Shown piece after piece: positions 22,942 through 32,930 of a DNA stretch of 64,000 nucleotides. Source of the DNA: Triatoma infestans (Eukaryota > Arthropoda > Insecta > Hemiptera > Reduviidae); NCBI GenBank assembly GCA_011037195.1, contig JAAEAF010000236.1, forward strand, positions 248,001-312,000. Reading direction: 5' to 3'. The position numbers and the translations under genes are program-made. Under the pieces are notes generated by a model. That model was given only the letters and a program-made list of their open reading frames with translations. It had not been told where the DNA came from and did no database searches. Positions within the stretch are counted from its first letter, which is position 1, and the number at the start of each line of letters is the position of its first letter.

Positions 22942-24590
22942 ATGTAAAAAATAAATTTGCATTGATTGAAATAACTGTTCGATCTTTATTCAATGTATGT
23001 GCAGCTAAATATGTCTAATTTAAGAAAAGACTAAAGATTATATACAGAAAAAATATGACACATGACTTATGCGCTATCTCTTAGTGATCGTTGGAACTAA
23101 TTTTTTTCTTCAGTTGAATGTTAAGCAAATGAACTTTGTTTCTTTGCACTAAATTTAATTTTAATAGAAAACTTTTGTCAGTATATCTTTATTTATGGTA
23201 TTTATCTTTATTTATGGTATAAAATATTAGGGATTAAGTTTTAAGAGTAATATAGATAATACTATTAGCTAAATAACTGAAAAAGGTTAATGTGTTTGTT
23301 AGCCAGTAATTTGTACAACTAAACTCCTTGGGAAAGTTTTGCTCAGGAGTGTGGAAAGAGTTAAAGTGTACTAAAAGTTAAACTGTGTGAAAATGAACTA
23401 GTAGTATATATGAGTGGGTATATACGTATATATAACTGCAAAGGCTTTCTAGAAGAGATTGTTATAATGATGTTGGCTGGCCAAGTTATATTGTTTTAAG
23501 AGGCTCTGTTTTAGGTGAGAATGATGTCTCAAACAATTAATTGTATGTGAAAAATCTTAGATTACTTGGTTGGATGTTTCGTTCCTGGTTTTGCTGATGT
23601 AAGTTTGCAGCAACAGCACCAAAATTTAACTATTATGTAGGACTTGAGTAGAACAGGAACTTGGAAAATAAATTACTTAAGTGTGCGACCTTCTACTCAT
23701 ACTACTATAAGGGTTTTAAGCCCCTCTTTCTCAGTTTACACAACAAAAACACACAGACATACCCAGTCGGCTACCACCCAAGCTGAGCAGCAGCTTCCTC
23801 TTGATTCTCCTTCCTAAAACTGCAGAAGAGAGCTTGTGATGTATCTGCGGCACTTAGCCCTTAGCATTAAGCCCCCTGTAGTAAAAGATGGGAGTGTGAG
23901 TCCAGAAGAGTTTTGTTTTCCCCCCCTATCCGTCGCTTCCAATGTCCTGGACGCTTACTTCTCCCACTTTCAATGCTCTTTCTACTTAGAAACACACCAC
24001 ATTTCCCTATATAACGGTTTAAACAACTTTTAAATTTTTCCCTCCCTCATTTAGTTTAAACTTGGCCTATTAATAACCTCCTAACTACTTAGTGGCTCCT
24101 TTTTTCTTTCTTTTTCTTTTTTTTTTTTTTACAAAAATAAGAGAAGAATACCGCCGCTTTTCGCCAGTCTAGAAAACCTCCGTTCCCACTGGTTCTCTCT
24201 CCTTTGCTGCATTAATCTTTTATTCAAGCAGTTCTCATACTTCTCTTTCTTCTTCACTTCCTTCTTCTTCATCGCTACTTCCCCTGTGCTTGTGGCACAG
24301 TAGATCCAACCACTGGTTATGAAACAAAAAAAAAAATTCCCACCCTTCTGTTATCCAACTTTACGAATTACTTCTTAAAATAAGAACTTATAATTATGCT
24401 CTAAAAAGAAGTTGGTAATACTTCACGATAACAAGGGATATATATATGGGGGTGGAGTGGATAGAAAAGAAAGATGGTGTGCCTTTTTAATATTCTAATA
24501 AAAAATAATTAATATGAAATGTTAAAGTTCTTCCAGTTCAAACTGGTAGTTTCTAAGCAGTTTGGCTTTATATTAACATTTCTTTTTTAC
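22942..24590. other. No gene recognised
   Basis: AT-rich to 23680, then more balanced and pyrimidine-rich (23700-24360) with poly-T at 24110-24130. A 66-codon frame at 23836 has no recognisable feature. This could be a UTR or regulatory DNA of an unseen gene, but nothing in the sequence proves it. Confidence 0.5.
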
Positions 24591-24715
24591 TTTCTCTTAC
24601 TGCTGTTAAGAGGAAGTATTGCAATCGTGTCAAATTTTCACCGGAACACGTACGTTTTGGGGTCCCGTGAAGGTGAGAAAGTGGTTTTAGGAAAAGATCT
24701 GTGAATGTGTGTAAA
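24591..24715 (+). repeat. R-family end fragment
   Basis: Starts ACTTTCTCTTACTGCTGTTA and continues with AAGAGGAAGTATTGCAATCG, GTGTCAAATTTTCACCGG and GTTTTGGGGTCCCGTGA. Confidence 0.75.
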
Positions 24716-25690
24716 GGTAGATAGTTAGATAATCTGTATTTGTTTCGGCTACCTAAGCCCAGACAAAGGAGTTGTTTTTTTAAGTTTACAAGTTTAGGTT
24801 AAGAATATATACAATTCCTCAATAATTACAATATATATAAATAAAATTAAATTCAAATTTGTTTTACAAATTAATTGTATTCAAAAAACAAAAATCAAAA
24901 TAAAATATTAGCTTTAACTTCAAGAAATAGAAAATCATACTCATCATAATAAAATGAGACGAAAAAATGGAGAAAAAAGAAACCAACAAAAAACAAATTA
25001 CTTCTTATTTGCTTACTTACCTACAAATTCAGATTATGCATAATTTTCAATGCATTAATAGTATAATAGAATATGTTATTGATGCTGTCAGTAACATAGA
25101 ACTAAGATTTTGAATCATATATTCTCTGAGACCTAAGTCTGGATTTTTGTTCTAGACCTGGTTTGTGGTTGTTTTCTTTGGAATAACTGTATGGGCTCAG
25201 GGGGCTTTGGGTAGCATAGGGTTCGGTCCTTCCCCACAGACGAATAATAATAATAGTAAACAGATTTATAGACACAATCTTAACTGAATGATGATTCTCA
25301 TTTTAAAAATTGACACTCTTAATTTAAGATCCGGTTCTCCGCTTCCGGCTACTTATTTTGCAAAACTCACAGTTGAAGTGAGAGTGGATAACTGCATTTA
25401 TGTCATTACCATAATCATTATTTACGAACTTTTCAGTTGTCTGCCTAAATTATGTTTACTAAAATTTCCACCACCATAAAATAGGATATCATTAATGCCT
25501 ACTGAATTTAATTTAATTTTTAATATGTGTGTATGTGTGTGGCATGTGTGCGTATATATAAACAGTAAAACTCAAAGTCGAAAAATCACTGGAAGTTAAA
25601 ACATGATATCCCGTTTGGAAATCACCATGGGGTCCGACAGAAAGTATCAAATTCCTCAACACGAAGCACTACTTTACTGATTAAATTTTG
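24716..25690. other. AT-rich stretch with a possible SINE/LINE tail
   Basis: The part 25190-25250 (GGGTAGCATAGGGTTCGGTC, then CTTCCCCACAGACGAATAAT) resembles the 3' tail of the SINE1 copy at 6843-7129. R scraps lie at 25565-25690. The rest is unassigned. Confidence 0.4.
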
Positions 25691-26130
25691 CAGTTTTTAG
25701 AGGCAACAGGGAGGACACATTGCCAAATCCGCTCTGGCCACTTAAAGAATATGGCGCAGACATCCATACCTGCTTAACGTTTTACTGACTCTTTTACATC
25801 CATTTCTTTTAGTGTAAATTTATCAATTCATCTTTCCTTGGTACACTTCCTCCAAAAGCTCATCTCAATCACTCTCAACTTTCAATATACCTTCTTAGAT
25901 GGAGCCCAGGTTTCAGTTCCATAGCTCGGAAACACCCACATAATGGTACTCTTTATGGTACTCTAATGTTATTCTTTTCATTTTCTTTTGGAAAGCTATT
26001 GTCCCACAGCAACGAATCAAGAGTCCTGATAGCCTTCCTAGATTGCTCGCTTCTTTTGCGCACCTCCAATTCGCACTGCTTTCTGCCGAGATGTATGATG
26101 TTGCTCAACTTTTTATATATGTATTTGTTG
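25691..26130 (-). pseudogene. LINE ORF2 C-terminal fragment, third family
   Basis: Minus-strand translations in several frames read SKQSRKAIRTLDSLLWDNSF, then SYGTETWAPSKK, then KLRVIEMSFWRK. These correspond to the region after the reverse transcriptase in LINE proteins whose usual form contains YGSETW and a K-L-R-x-x-E-M-x-F-L-R block. Several stops are present. Confidence 0.65.
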
Positions 26131-26219
26131 ACAATCTACCTCAAGATCCTCATTCTCACTTCACTAATAGCCATCTATTCTGTATTAATAAAATTGATTG
26201 GAAATTCTTAACGTTACTG

Positions 26220-26615
26220 CTCTCTCAGAACCTCGGATAAAAAATCAATTTTCCTAGAAAAATGTTTGAAATAAAAGTGACTAGCATTTATGTGTGTAGA
26301 AACAGGATACGAAGTTTAAAGAAAATCGTTGGAAACATTTTCAGGAAAAAAGCGAAATACACACACACACAATTTAGTAAAGGCTCTTTCTGGGTTTTGA
26401 CCGAAACTTTTCTGTCGGATTTCTCGGTGATATCTAAACAAAATATCAAGTTTGAATAGGGTGCCTCGTTTGAAACACAGAAACCATTTCCCAAAACATT
26501 TTTTCTGCATAGCAATTCTCAAAACATACTTTGTCGGTGAAAATTCAATTTGGAAAATCTGATACAAATGCGTTTTTCATCCCTTTATAGCAATAAGAGG
26601 ATCTAAAAAGATGAA
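26220..26615. repeat. R-family repeat
   Basis: Contains TTTCCTAGAAAAATGTTTGA, AAGTTTAAAGAAAATCGTTG (26309 on), a short CA run, ATCTAAACAAAATATCAAG and CAAAACATACTTTGTCGGTG. Confidence 0.7.
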
Positions 26616-28401
26616 CAGACAAAGTGCGAGGCCTGGTTGAGATAAAATATATAAAAAGTTTTAAGAGGTAAATTCTGCTTACACTGATTATTATATAACA
26701 TGAATATTTGTTACAATAAACTTGAAATTAATTAAACATATATTATTTAAATTAATGATAATATATTCATTACAAAATTACATTGTTACAATAATTAAAT
26801 CCGTAATATACATATACAGGTAAACATAAATTAAATATGAAATAAGATTTTAACAAATTAATTTACATTCTATATAAAGCACAACTTGCCACATAATTTC
26901 TTCTCCCGTAAAGCCAAAAAATATAAGAATAAAGAAAAAGATTCACAAAACAACAACACGTTTTATTATTGTCAAAAGCATAACGTGTAATATATATTTC
27001 TTAAATTTTGTCCATGAAATAGTTACTGAACTTTTGATAACATTCATTTCAAGAAAGTATCCAAAAAATAAAAACGTATTCCTTTTCTGAAATAGTAATT
27101 ATTCCCAAATTTCCAATGAATTAGTATCATTAAAAGTTGGTTTCCACCAAGAGAGAAACACTTTATTTGTAACAAATTTACAAATTGTCAGTGGAGCTGT
27201 TCGATTATATCGTTGGAGAATATACTTGAAATAAACTTTAAAGTCAATACTATCACTTTTAGCCCACTAAGACTTAAGTATAATATCAAGATCCCAATAT
27301 TTAACCAAGAAATCCAAAAACTAAACAAACAATTTTTTTAGTATTAAGAATGTCTGTTCCCAAGTTTAATTTTTTTACTGTGCTCAAATAACTGAAAAAA
27401 TCAATTCTAGCAAACTTTTGAAATAACAGCAATAATCTAATTTTCATGGAAGATTGGAAAGATCAGAGATAAAGAAAAAAAAAAAAACCTGACGAAACTA
27501 GGCAACTATGAAAATTTTATCAGTACCATTGAATGATTAAAGACAGCTAGCAAAACTGATAGACAATTAAAAACGAAAATAAAAACGTTAAAGATTTTGC
27601 TATGAATCGGCCAAACCAGTAGAAAACCCAAAGATAGATTCGCTGAGCATATTCTTCCTTAAAAACTTAGTAGAACTAAATACAAAAATCCACGCCAACT
27701 ATCCAAACACAAGTAAACAATACGTTAGCATTATTATTATATCCGCACAGAAAAAAACGACTTTAGAACATTTGAAATGTATAAAATTATTATTTATGTA
27801 TGTATATGAATTTGTATTATTGTAAATTAACCGTCTCATAAAATTATTCAATTACCATTAATTTTATTTCGCTTATTTGAGTGTGAGCCTATATGTCATG
27901 GTTGCACATAGATTTAGATAAATTAATTGCTTATTATATACTATTTTATTAGTTATTAGATAATTTGTTACCAGATGACATTAAAAAAAACAAAAACCCA
28001 ACGATATTAAATAAAAGAAAACATTTAGTCATACTATAGTTTAAATATTCTTTTGCTTTATTCATATTTCAATTTTTAAAGTATCAAAGGTAATGCATTT
28101 TTAAAAAGGGCAAGGAACATGGCCTTGTCAGATATAAGCCCCCACCATATACTCTTCTTTTTATACAAACACTCTCAGCTCCCCCTACTCCAAAATAAAA
28201 ACTACGAAACTGAAATTGCCTATGCGGTCCTTAATTTGACAAGATATCTAAAAAAAATTCTCTGTTAACATAATCGTGTTCTATATTATGTGAATCTTGA
28301 TCGCTCATATAACATCCTACATCCGAAAATCAAGAAGAAAGAAAACAAAACCAAGATTTAACGATTACTTTTTAAGTTAAAAAGAAATGCTGGCATCAAA
28401 C
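26616..28401. other. AT-rich stretch, nothing recognised
   Basis: Very AT-rich with no supported open frame. It is the flank downstream of the aaNAT gene on the minus strand. Confidence 0.6.
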
Positions 28402-28408
28402 AATATCT

Positions 28409-28414
28409 TTTATT
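28409..28414 (-). terminator. Candidate AATAAA polyadenylation signal
   Basis: AATAAA on the minus strand, formed where the distal TSD meets the outer end of the fold-back element. No AATAAA lies between the aaNAT stop codon and the element. If used, the whole fold-back would be in the 3' UTR. Confidence 0.4.
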
Positions 28415-28486
28415 TGTTGTGGTGGTTGGTTCCGCAGAGCTGGAAAGCATCAGAGACATTTTCCGTGGTAGCCTGCTTCATTTTGT

Positions 28487-28529
28487 GGTCATCGACCGGT
28501 TTCGGGCGTTCGCCCATCTTCAGGATGCG
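28487..28529 (-). ncRNA. Hammerhead-ribozyme-like motif, aaNAT sense
   Basis: Read on the minus strand: CATC, core CTGAAGA, one extra T, stem II GGGC-GAAC-GCCC, GAA, the self-complementary ACCGGT, C, then GATG. CATC pairs with GATG as stem I. ACCGGT has no loop, so stem III could form only between two molecules or two copies. Predicted cleavage follows GTC at 28494. The core bases fit the hammerhead consensus; the extra T and loopless stem III do not fit the classic form. Its arrangement matches minimal hammerheads described from Penelope-like elements. Confidence 0.55.
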
Positions 28530-28644
28530 TTCTTCAGACAGTGTGCCAACACAGACTCGTACAGAGACTTAGTTTCACACTAACTCAGTGTTAGTGTGAG
28601 GACTAAGTCTCTGTACGAGTCTGTGTTGGCACACTGTCTGAAGA

Positions 28645-28688
28645 ACGCATCCTGAAGATGGGCGAACGCCCGAAACCGGTCGATGACC
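28645..28688 (+). ncRNA. Hammerhead-ribozyme-like motif, opposite arm
   Basis: Identical in design to the motif at 28487-28529 but on the plus strand, as expected of a palindrome. In an aaNAT transcript it appears as the antisense strand and could pair with the sense motif. Confidence 0.55.
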
Positions 28689-28760
28689 ACAAAATGAAGC
28701 AGGCTACCACGGAAAATATCTTTTATCGTTTTGTTCTGTCAGTAGTGAAAAAAAATCATT

Positions 28761-29102
28761 TCAACACTTGTTATCAAACAATTTAATACACGCGCCGACT
28801 TCAGTATGTGGTGGTTTTGGATCAAATATTTGTTTACCATCTTTATCCAAATAATCTTTGTAGCTTAAACTATATACACATTTAAAACCTCTCAATTCTC
28901 CAATCTTTCTACTATATACACTAGTAGTTAAAGCAATTAAACCGCAGAAACCATATTTTATGGCCAGTATTTCCGTTTGTTCGCTTAATTGCTTTGCAAT
29001 GCCTTTGTTACGCCAAGCAGCATCTACAGCCATTATACGGATATCTAGCAATCCTGGTGGTTTATTTATTTCTTGATCGATATGGTCCATTAAGGCAAAG
29101 AT
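28761..29102 (-). CDS. aaNAT-like acetyltransferase, last exon
   Basis: This exon encodes residues 94-206 and the TGA stop of an insect arylalkylamine N-acetyltransferase-like enzyme. The acceptor TATATTTTCAG ends at 29103 and reading continues in phase 0. The segment KMKK (end of the previous exon) plus IFALMDHIDQEIN aligns with the KFKKILSLMDHVEEQFN-like helix of the family, which shows the two exons join directly. Then come the conserved strand LLDIRIMAVD, the acetyl-CoA pyrophosphate loop R-N-K-G-I-A (about 124-129; family pattern R/Q-x-x-G-x-G/A), TSVYSRKIGELRGFKCVYSL and the terminal PPHTEVGACIKLF block typical of insect aaNATs. Family members acetylate biogenic amines in cuticle tanning, melatonin synthesis or amine inactivation; substrate is not predictable here. 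The frame is intact and looks functional. Confidence 0.9.
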   Translation of the reverse strand: MFALMDHIDQEINKPPGLLDIRIMAVDAAWRNKGIAKQLSEQTEILAIKYGFCGLIALTTSVYSRKIGELRGFKCVYSLSYKDYLDKDGKQIFDPKPPHTEVGACIKLFDNKC

Positions 29103-30697
29103 CTGAAAATATAGAGAAAAATATTTGGTTAGACCTGCAAAAATATTGATAACTTTGATTATAAATTAAGAATTTAAAGCCTGTATGAACACATAAGCTC
29201 GCTGAGATGATAGAAGATACCTTTTGCTAGTTAGACTCCAGTGTTTCTAGTATCGGCATTTTGACGACTTTTTCTTATTTCAGTTATTATAGTAGTTAGA
29301 GGATAGCGTCTAAATAGAACCCTATTGATATTGAAATCTAATGTCCCAGAAACCGTAATATCCCTAAAATCATTTTTCCGGATAAAATGTTTCGAACCCA
29401 AGTGTTAGCTTCATTCTGAGCAGTTAGCATCCTAACAGTTTAAAGAAAATCATTTAAGGAAAGCCATATTTCAAGAAAAACCTCAGAAACCTATAACTGT
29501 AAAATTACATTTCGTTTTAACTGTTTTGCTTCAAATTTGGAACTTTAGCAATGCTTAATTATGCTTTTAATATGTTTTAATATTACATTGAAGTGTAAGA
29601 GATAAGAAGAAAGCTTAACCTTCCAACTCCTCTAGAATTTTACAAAAATCAATTTTCTTGAATAAATGTTTCAAATAAGAATGAGGGGTATACAAAGGTG
29701 GCCGGAAAAATATAAGTAATTTATGTATGTGTTGATAGTATGTGAACTTTAAAGAAAATCATTGGGATAATTTTCATGAAAATTCTGAAAATTTGAAAAA
29801 AATTAATTCGCACTTCCGGTTGAAGGATTTAGACCGAAATCTGACAGATGCGGTGTTGATACCTAAACAGAAAATCACAAGATCCGGAATTAATTCAGTA
29901 GTAACGCATTGAGAGGTCTCGGGGTGCATGTACTCTAGAAACATTAACTATCCTATGAGTGGTGTTCTAGCGTGAGAACACTTTCCAATGGTTGAAAGCG
30001 TCCGGATGTCACTGACCTAAGATATAAGTTGTCATATCTGATGTGAAACACTCACACAACTTTGGTAGTTTACCAAATTGTAATTGACAAATTTTATAGT
30101 TAGACACCAAATTTCATCAAAATTCGCTGTGTTTTTATGGAGAAAATCGCGAAAACTGAAAAACTGTTCAGTACACTTGCGGTTTACTAATTTTCTTGAA
30201 ATTCGGAATTTTGGCCATCTATTTATTTCTAATTAATTTTGTTTGGATGGTAGAATTGTATAATCAACTAAGATAGCCCTTTAGAGGAAAACATAACTCT
30301 CCCCTCTTGTAAAAAATGAATTTACTAGGACAAATATTTCAAATAAAATTTGTAGCTCTTTGAATGTGTTGTTCACATATATAGTTTAAAGAAAATCAAA
30401 AAAAAAAAAAAAATAAATAAATAATTGCGGAAAGTTTGTAAACTGTCAATTTGCTGCATGATTCTATGATCGACACTAGTGAGACGTCTATCCGGAAATT
30501 GAATGCTAAAGACTAATGTCTAAAAAGCGATAACGTTTACAGTCACATCTGTATAGATTTATTTCTCTCTCAACCTAGACTATACTAACCTAATATGACA
30601 ACATTCTTATATAAGTGTTTATCTCAAAACCTTGAATTGTGCTTAATCACAAATGGCAAAAGATTCTGTTTACATAAACAATAAAGAGGATACATAC
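29103..30697 (-). other. aaNAT intron containing an R-family repeat
   Basis: Donor GTATGT at 30697-30692, acceptor CAG ending at 29103, phase 0, 1,595 bp. From about 29310 to 30430 it is filled by R-family modules (CACTTCCGGTTGAAGGATTT near 29812, CTAATTTTCTTGAAATTCGG at 30188, AAAATTTGTAGCTC). The remaining parts near both splice sites are AT-rich and without other features. Confidence 0.85.
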
Positions 30698-30975
30698 TTT
30701 CTTCATTTTTTCTGTTGATGGTACGTGATTAAATTTTTTGAATTTACTACAATCAATGTTGATCATAACGCCAACAATTTTCCCATGTTGGTCAACAGCC
30801 TTTAATGAATAACCTTGTGATATGGCTTTCAAAGCGAGTACATCTTCAAATTTTGGAGGTGCAGAATCACAGCTCAAAGGTTCATCTTTGAAAAATGAAC
30901 TTAGCAATAGATCGTAAACTTCTTTCGCATCTTCAGGGTTTAATGTTTTAATACTGAATAGATTTTCCTTTGCCA
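30698..30975 (-). CDS. aaNAT-like acetyltransferase, internal exon 2
   Basis: Encodes residues 2-93 of the enzyme completed by 28761-29102. The acceptor CTAG ends at 30976, leaving TG before the first full codon. If the preceding exon ends in A, the initiator ATG would be split across that intron, but a longer N-terminus is equally possible. Seen in order: strand 1 with LFSIKTLNPEDAKEVYDLLL, the family signature SFFKDEPL (about 27-34), then ISQGYSLKAVDQHGKIVGVM forming the central strands, and KKFNHVPSTEKMKK before the donor. The first exon was not recognised upstream. The paralogous exon at 13491-13765 has the same phases (2 at its start, 0 at its end). Confidence 0.88.
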
Positions 30976-31054
30976 CTAGAAATAAACAAAATAAAAATCA
31001 TTATTATGGAAATCATATGATGATGATATTGCAGGATTTGAAAATATAAGTTTC

Positions 31055-31318
31055 AGATTCTTATATAGGGAAGGGATTAGCTCAGTGGTAGCGCGCTGGA
31101 CTAGTAACGCGGAGATCACGGGTTCGAATCCAGCCGTGCTACCCTTAGATTTTCTCTTCCTAGGAGCCCCTACAGCTCACTGTCCGGTGATGGACAGTGT
31201 TGTCTGTAACGGGAGAACACTGTCCGGAGGCCGGCAGTGCACTGAGAAGGCTCCGGGCGCAAATGACCACAGATGTTGAGACGCCTTAAATAAAAAATAA
31301 AAAAAAAGATTCTTATAT
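31055..31318 (+). mobile_element. tRNA-derived SINE1, near-intact
   Basis: Body 31067-31306. The tRNA-like head has A box TAGCTCAGTGG (31079-31089) and B box GGTTCGAATCC (31120-31130). The unique middle contains TCTTCCTAGGAGCCCCTACA and a TGTCCGGTGATGGACA hairpin. It ends ACGCCTTAAATAAA with an A-rich tail. Perfect 12-bp TSD, AGATTCTTATAT, at 31055-31066 and 31307-31318. Non-autonomous retroposon transcribed by RNA polymerase III and moved by a LINE. Confidence 0.95.
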
Positions 31319-31747
31319 TCTATGATGGAATCTCAATAAAATTGGTTCTTGTAGTAGCGAATTGCAATTATTGAAACAATCAAATGACTTAAATTTTTTA
31401 AAACGGTTAGTCCACATGTTAGTTATTCAAGGGACCGACTACATGAATGGGAATTGACAGTTTAAACTTAATATTACATTACAAAAATAAATTGAATAAA
31501 TGTAATAATTTTATATCTGTAGTCCAAGTTACAGAAAATAATTGAAACTGTTTTCGAGAACATCCCAAAAAAATTAAGATATCTATTGTGTAAATGTATA
31601 CCTCCGGTTAACCATTTTTTAACTTTCTCCTCCTCCTATTAAGAGGAAGTATTGGATAGTGTCAAATTTTTCGAAAATGTGTTTTCACCGGTACATTTTT
31701 GAAGTCTACTAAGTCAAAAAAAAAAAAAAGATTTGGTAATTCTGAGT
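31319..31747. other. AT-rich with R fragment
   Basis: The part 31319-31540 is unassigned. R phrases lie at 31600-31700 (CTCCTCCTATTAAGAGGAAG, GTGTTTTCACCGG). Confidence 0.55.
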
Positions 31748-32008
31748 AAGACGGACCCAGGGAAGGGATTAGCTCAGTGGTAGCGCGCTGGACTAGCAAC
31801 GCGGAGATCACGGGTTCGAATCCAGTCGTGCTGCCCTTAGATTTTCTCTTCCTAGGAGCCCCTACAGCCCACTGTCCGGTGATGGACAGTGTTGTCTGTA
31901 ACGGGAGAACACTGTCCGGAGGCCGGCAGGGCACTGAGAAGGCTCCGGGCGCAAATGACCACAGATGTTGAGACGCCTTAAATAAAAAGAAAAAAAAAAG
32001 ACGGCCCC
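31748..32008 (+). mobile_element. tRNA-derived SINE1, near-identical second copy
   Basis: Body about 31759-31998, same organisation as the copy at 31055-31318 with only a few base differences (anticodon-loop position AGC instead of AGT; ATCCAGTCGTGCTGCCC instead of ATCCAGCCGTGCTACCC). It has its own flanking repeat AAGACGG(A/C)CCC at 31748-31758 and 31998-32008, with one mismatch, so it is a separate insertion and not a segmental copy. Confidence 0.93.
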
Positions 32009-32394
32009 CCCAGCATGGCCGAGCACTAACTACCTACGGTAAACTGGTCAGTACCACTCTTCCATCACAGTGACCATGAAATCTATGGCATCGAGATTTA
32101 TATTAAATAACGTAAAATAGAAATTACATTTATTAAAGAACGATTTAAAACATGCGGCATGTTGCTCGACGCCTGTAGCGTTTTTCTTAGGTATAATTAT
32201 TTCTTAGTTATAATTATTACTATTATTATTACAATTATTCAACAATTGCAATTAAAAGTAATAGGAAGAATGCACATAGCATGTGAGTGTAGGAAGAGTG
32301 GGAGTGTACAGCTGAGGGTAGTTCGGTCTCGACCATGATGGGGTCCATCTTACTCAGTTTTACCAAGATTTTAATCTTTTTAAAAAGATGTGTG
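32009..32394. other. No gene recognised
   Basis: Mixed composition to 32180, then ATT-rich. Nothing assigned. Confidence 0.5.
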
Positions 32395-32930
32395 TTTGTG
32401 TAAAAATATATCAAAACGAAAAATCGCTGGATGCTTAAACTTGGTATACCGTTTTTCATAACACTATCGTATCTGGCAAGAAGTTTGCGATCGGAATCCA
32501 TCAACAGCATTCATGCGACTTGATTGATTGGTTTCTTTAAGTTTAGACTATTTTCTCAATGATGACTTTCTTTGAACTTTGTATACTACTATTTACATAC
32601 ATATAACTTTTATTTGAATGCCTATCACTTTTATTTGAAACACTTTTCCACAAAAAATTGATTTTTGATAGTTTTACGGAATTCGTGGCGTTAAATTTCA
32701 AATACATAACATTGGTTCAATGATATTAACGCTCTCTTTAATTCCCTACCTGCTTGGGTTAGTAGGTTGGTACTCTATGTATTTTAGGTCAAATGAGCAA
32801 AATTTGAAGTTTAAAGAAACTTTGTAATTTGTCCTATAATTGCATTAATAGGACTAAGTGAAAGAAATGTAAGTGATTCATACCAGATTTATTTTGTTTT
32901 TAATTCGCATTTTTTAAGGCCATTTTTAAG
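32395..32930. repeat. R-family repeat, diverged
   Basis: Phrases AAAACGAAAAATCGCTGGA, TGCCTATCACTTTTATTTG, ACTTTTCCACAAAAAATTG and the end-like AAGTGATTCATACCAG (32872 on). Confidence 0.55.

Larger units (their letters stand above)
28402..28726. mobile_element. Fold-back Penelope-like element (type 1), intact copy 4
   Basis: The left arm (28414-28585) and right arm (about 28590-28714) are near-perfect reverse complements meeting around TCAGTGTTAGTGTGA. A perfect 12-bp TSD, AATATCTTTTAT, is at 28402-28413 and 28715-28726. The left end carries an outer extension (TTGTTGTGGTGGTTGGTTCC) missing from the right arm. Both hammerhead-like motifs are intact. The element lies 47 bases past the aaNAT stop codon. 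The position and sequence quality suggest it is young. Confidence 0.88.

Noticed and set aside
29103..30697. A missing small exon between the two aaNAT exons
   Set aside because: At first IFALMDH was aligned to a later N-I-F position of the family. Aligning KMKK plus IFALMDHIDQEIN to the K-x-K-K-I-x-x-L-M-D-H helix shows that the two exons join directly, in phase 0, with nothing missing.
31079..31130. tRNA gene suggested by perfect A and B boxes
   Set aside because: The cloverleaf is incomplete, the sequence continues into a conserved non-tRNA body with A-tail and TSD, and several copies exist: a SINE, not a tRNA gene.
31085..31971. Two identical 64-codon proteins at 31085 and 31777
   Set aside because: They are readings through the SINE1 body, identical because the SINE copies are.
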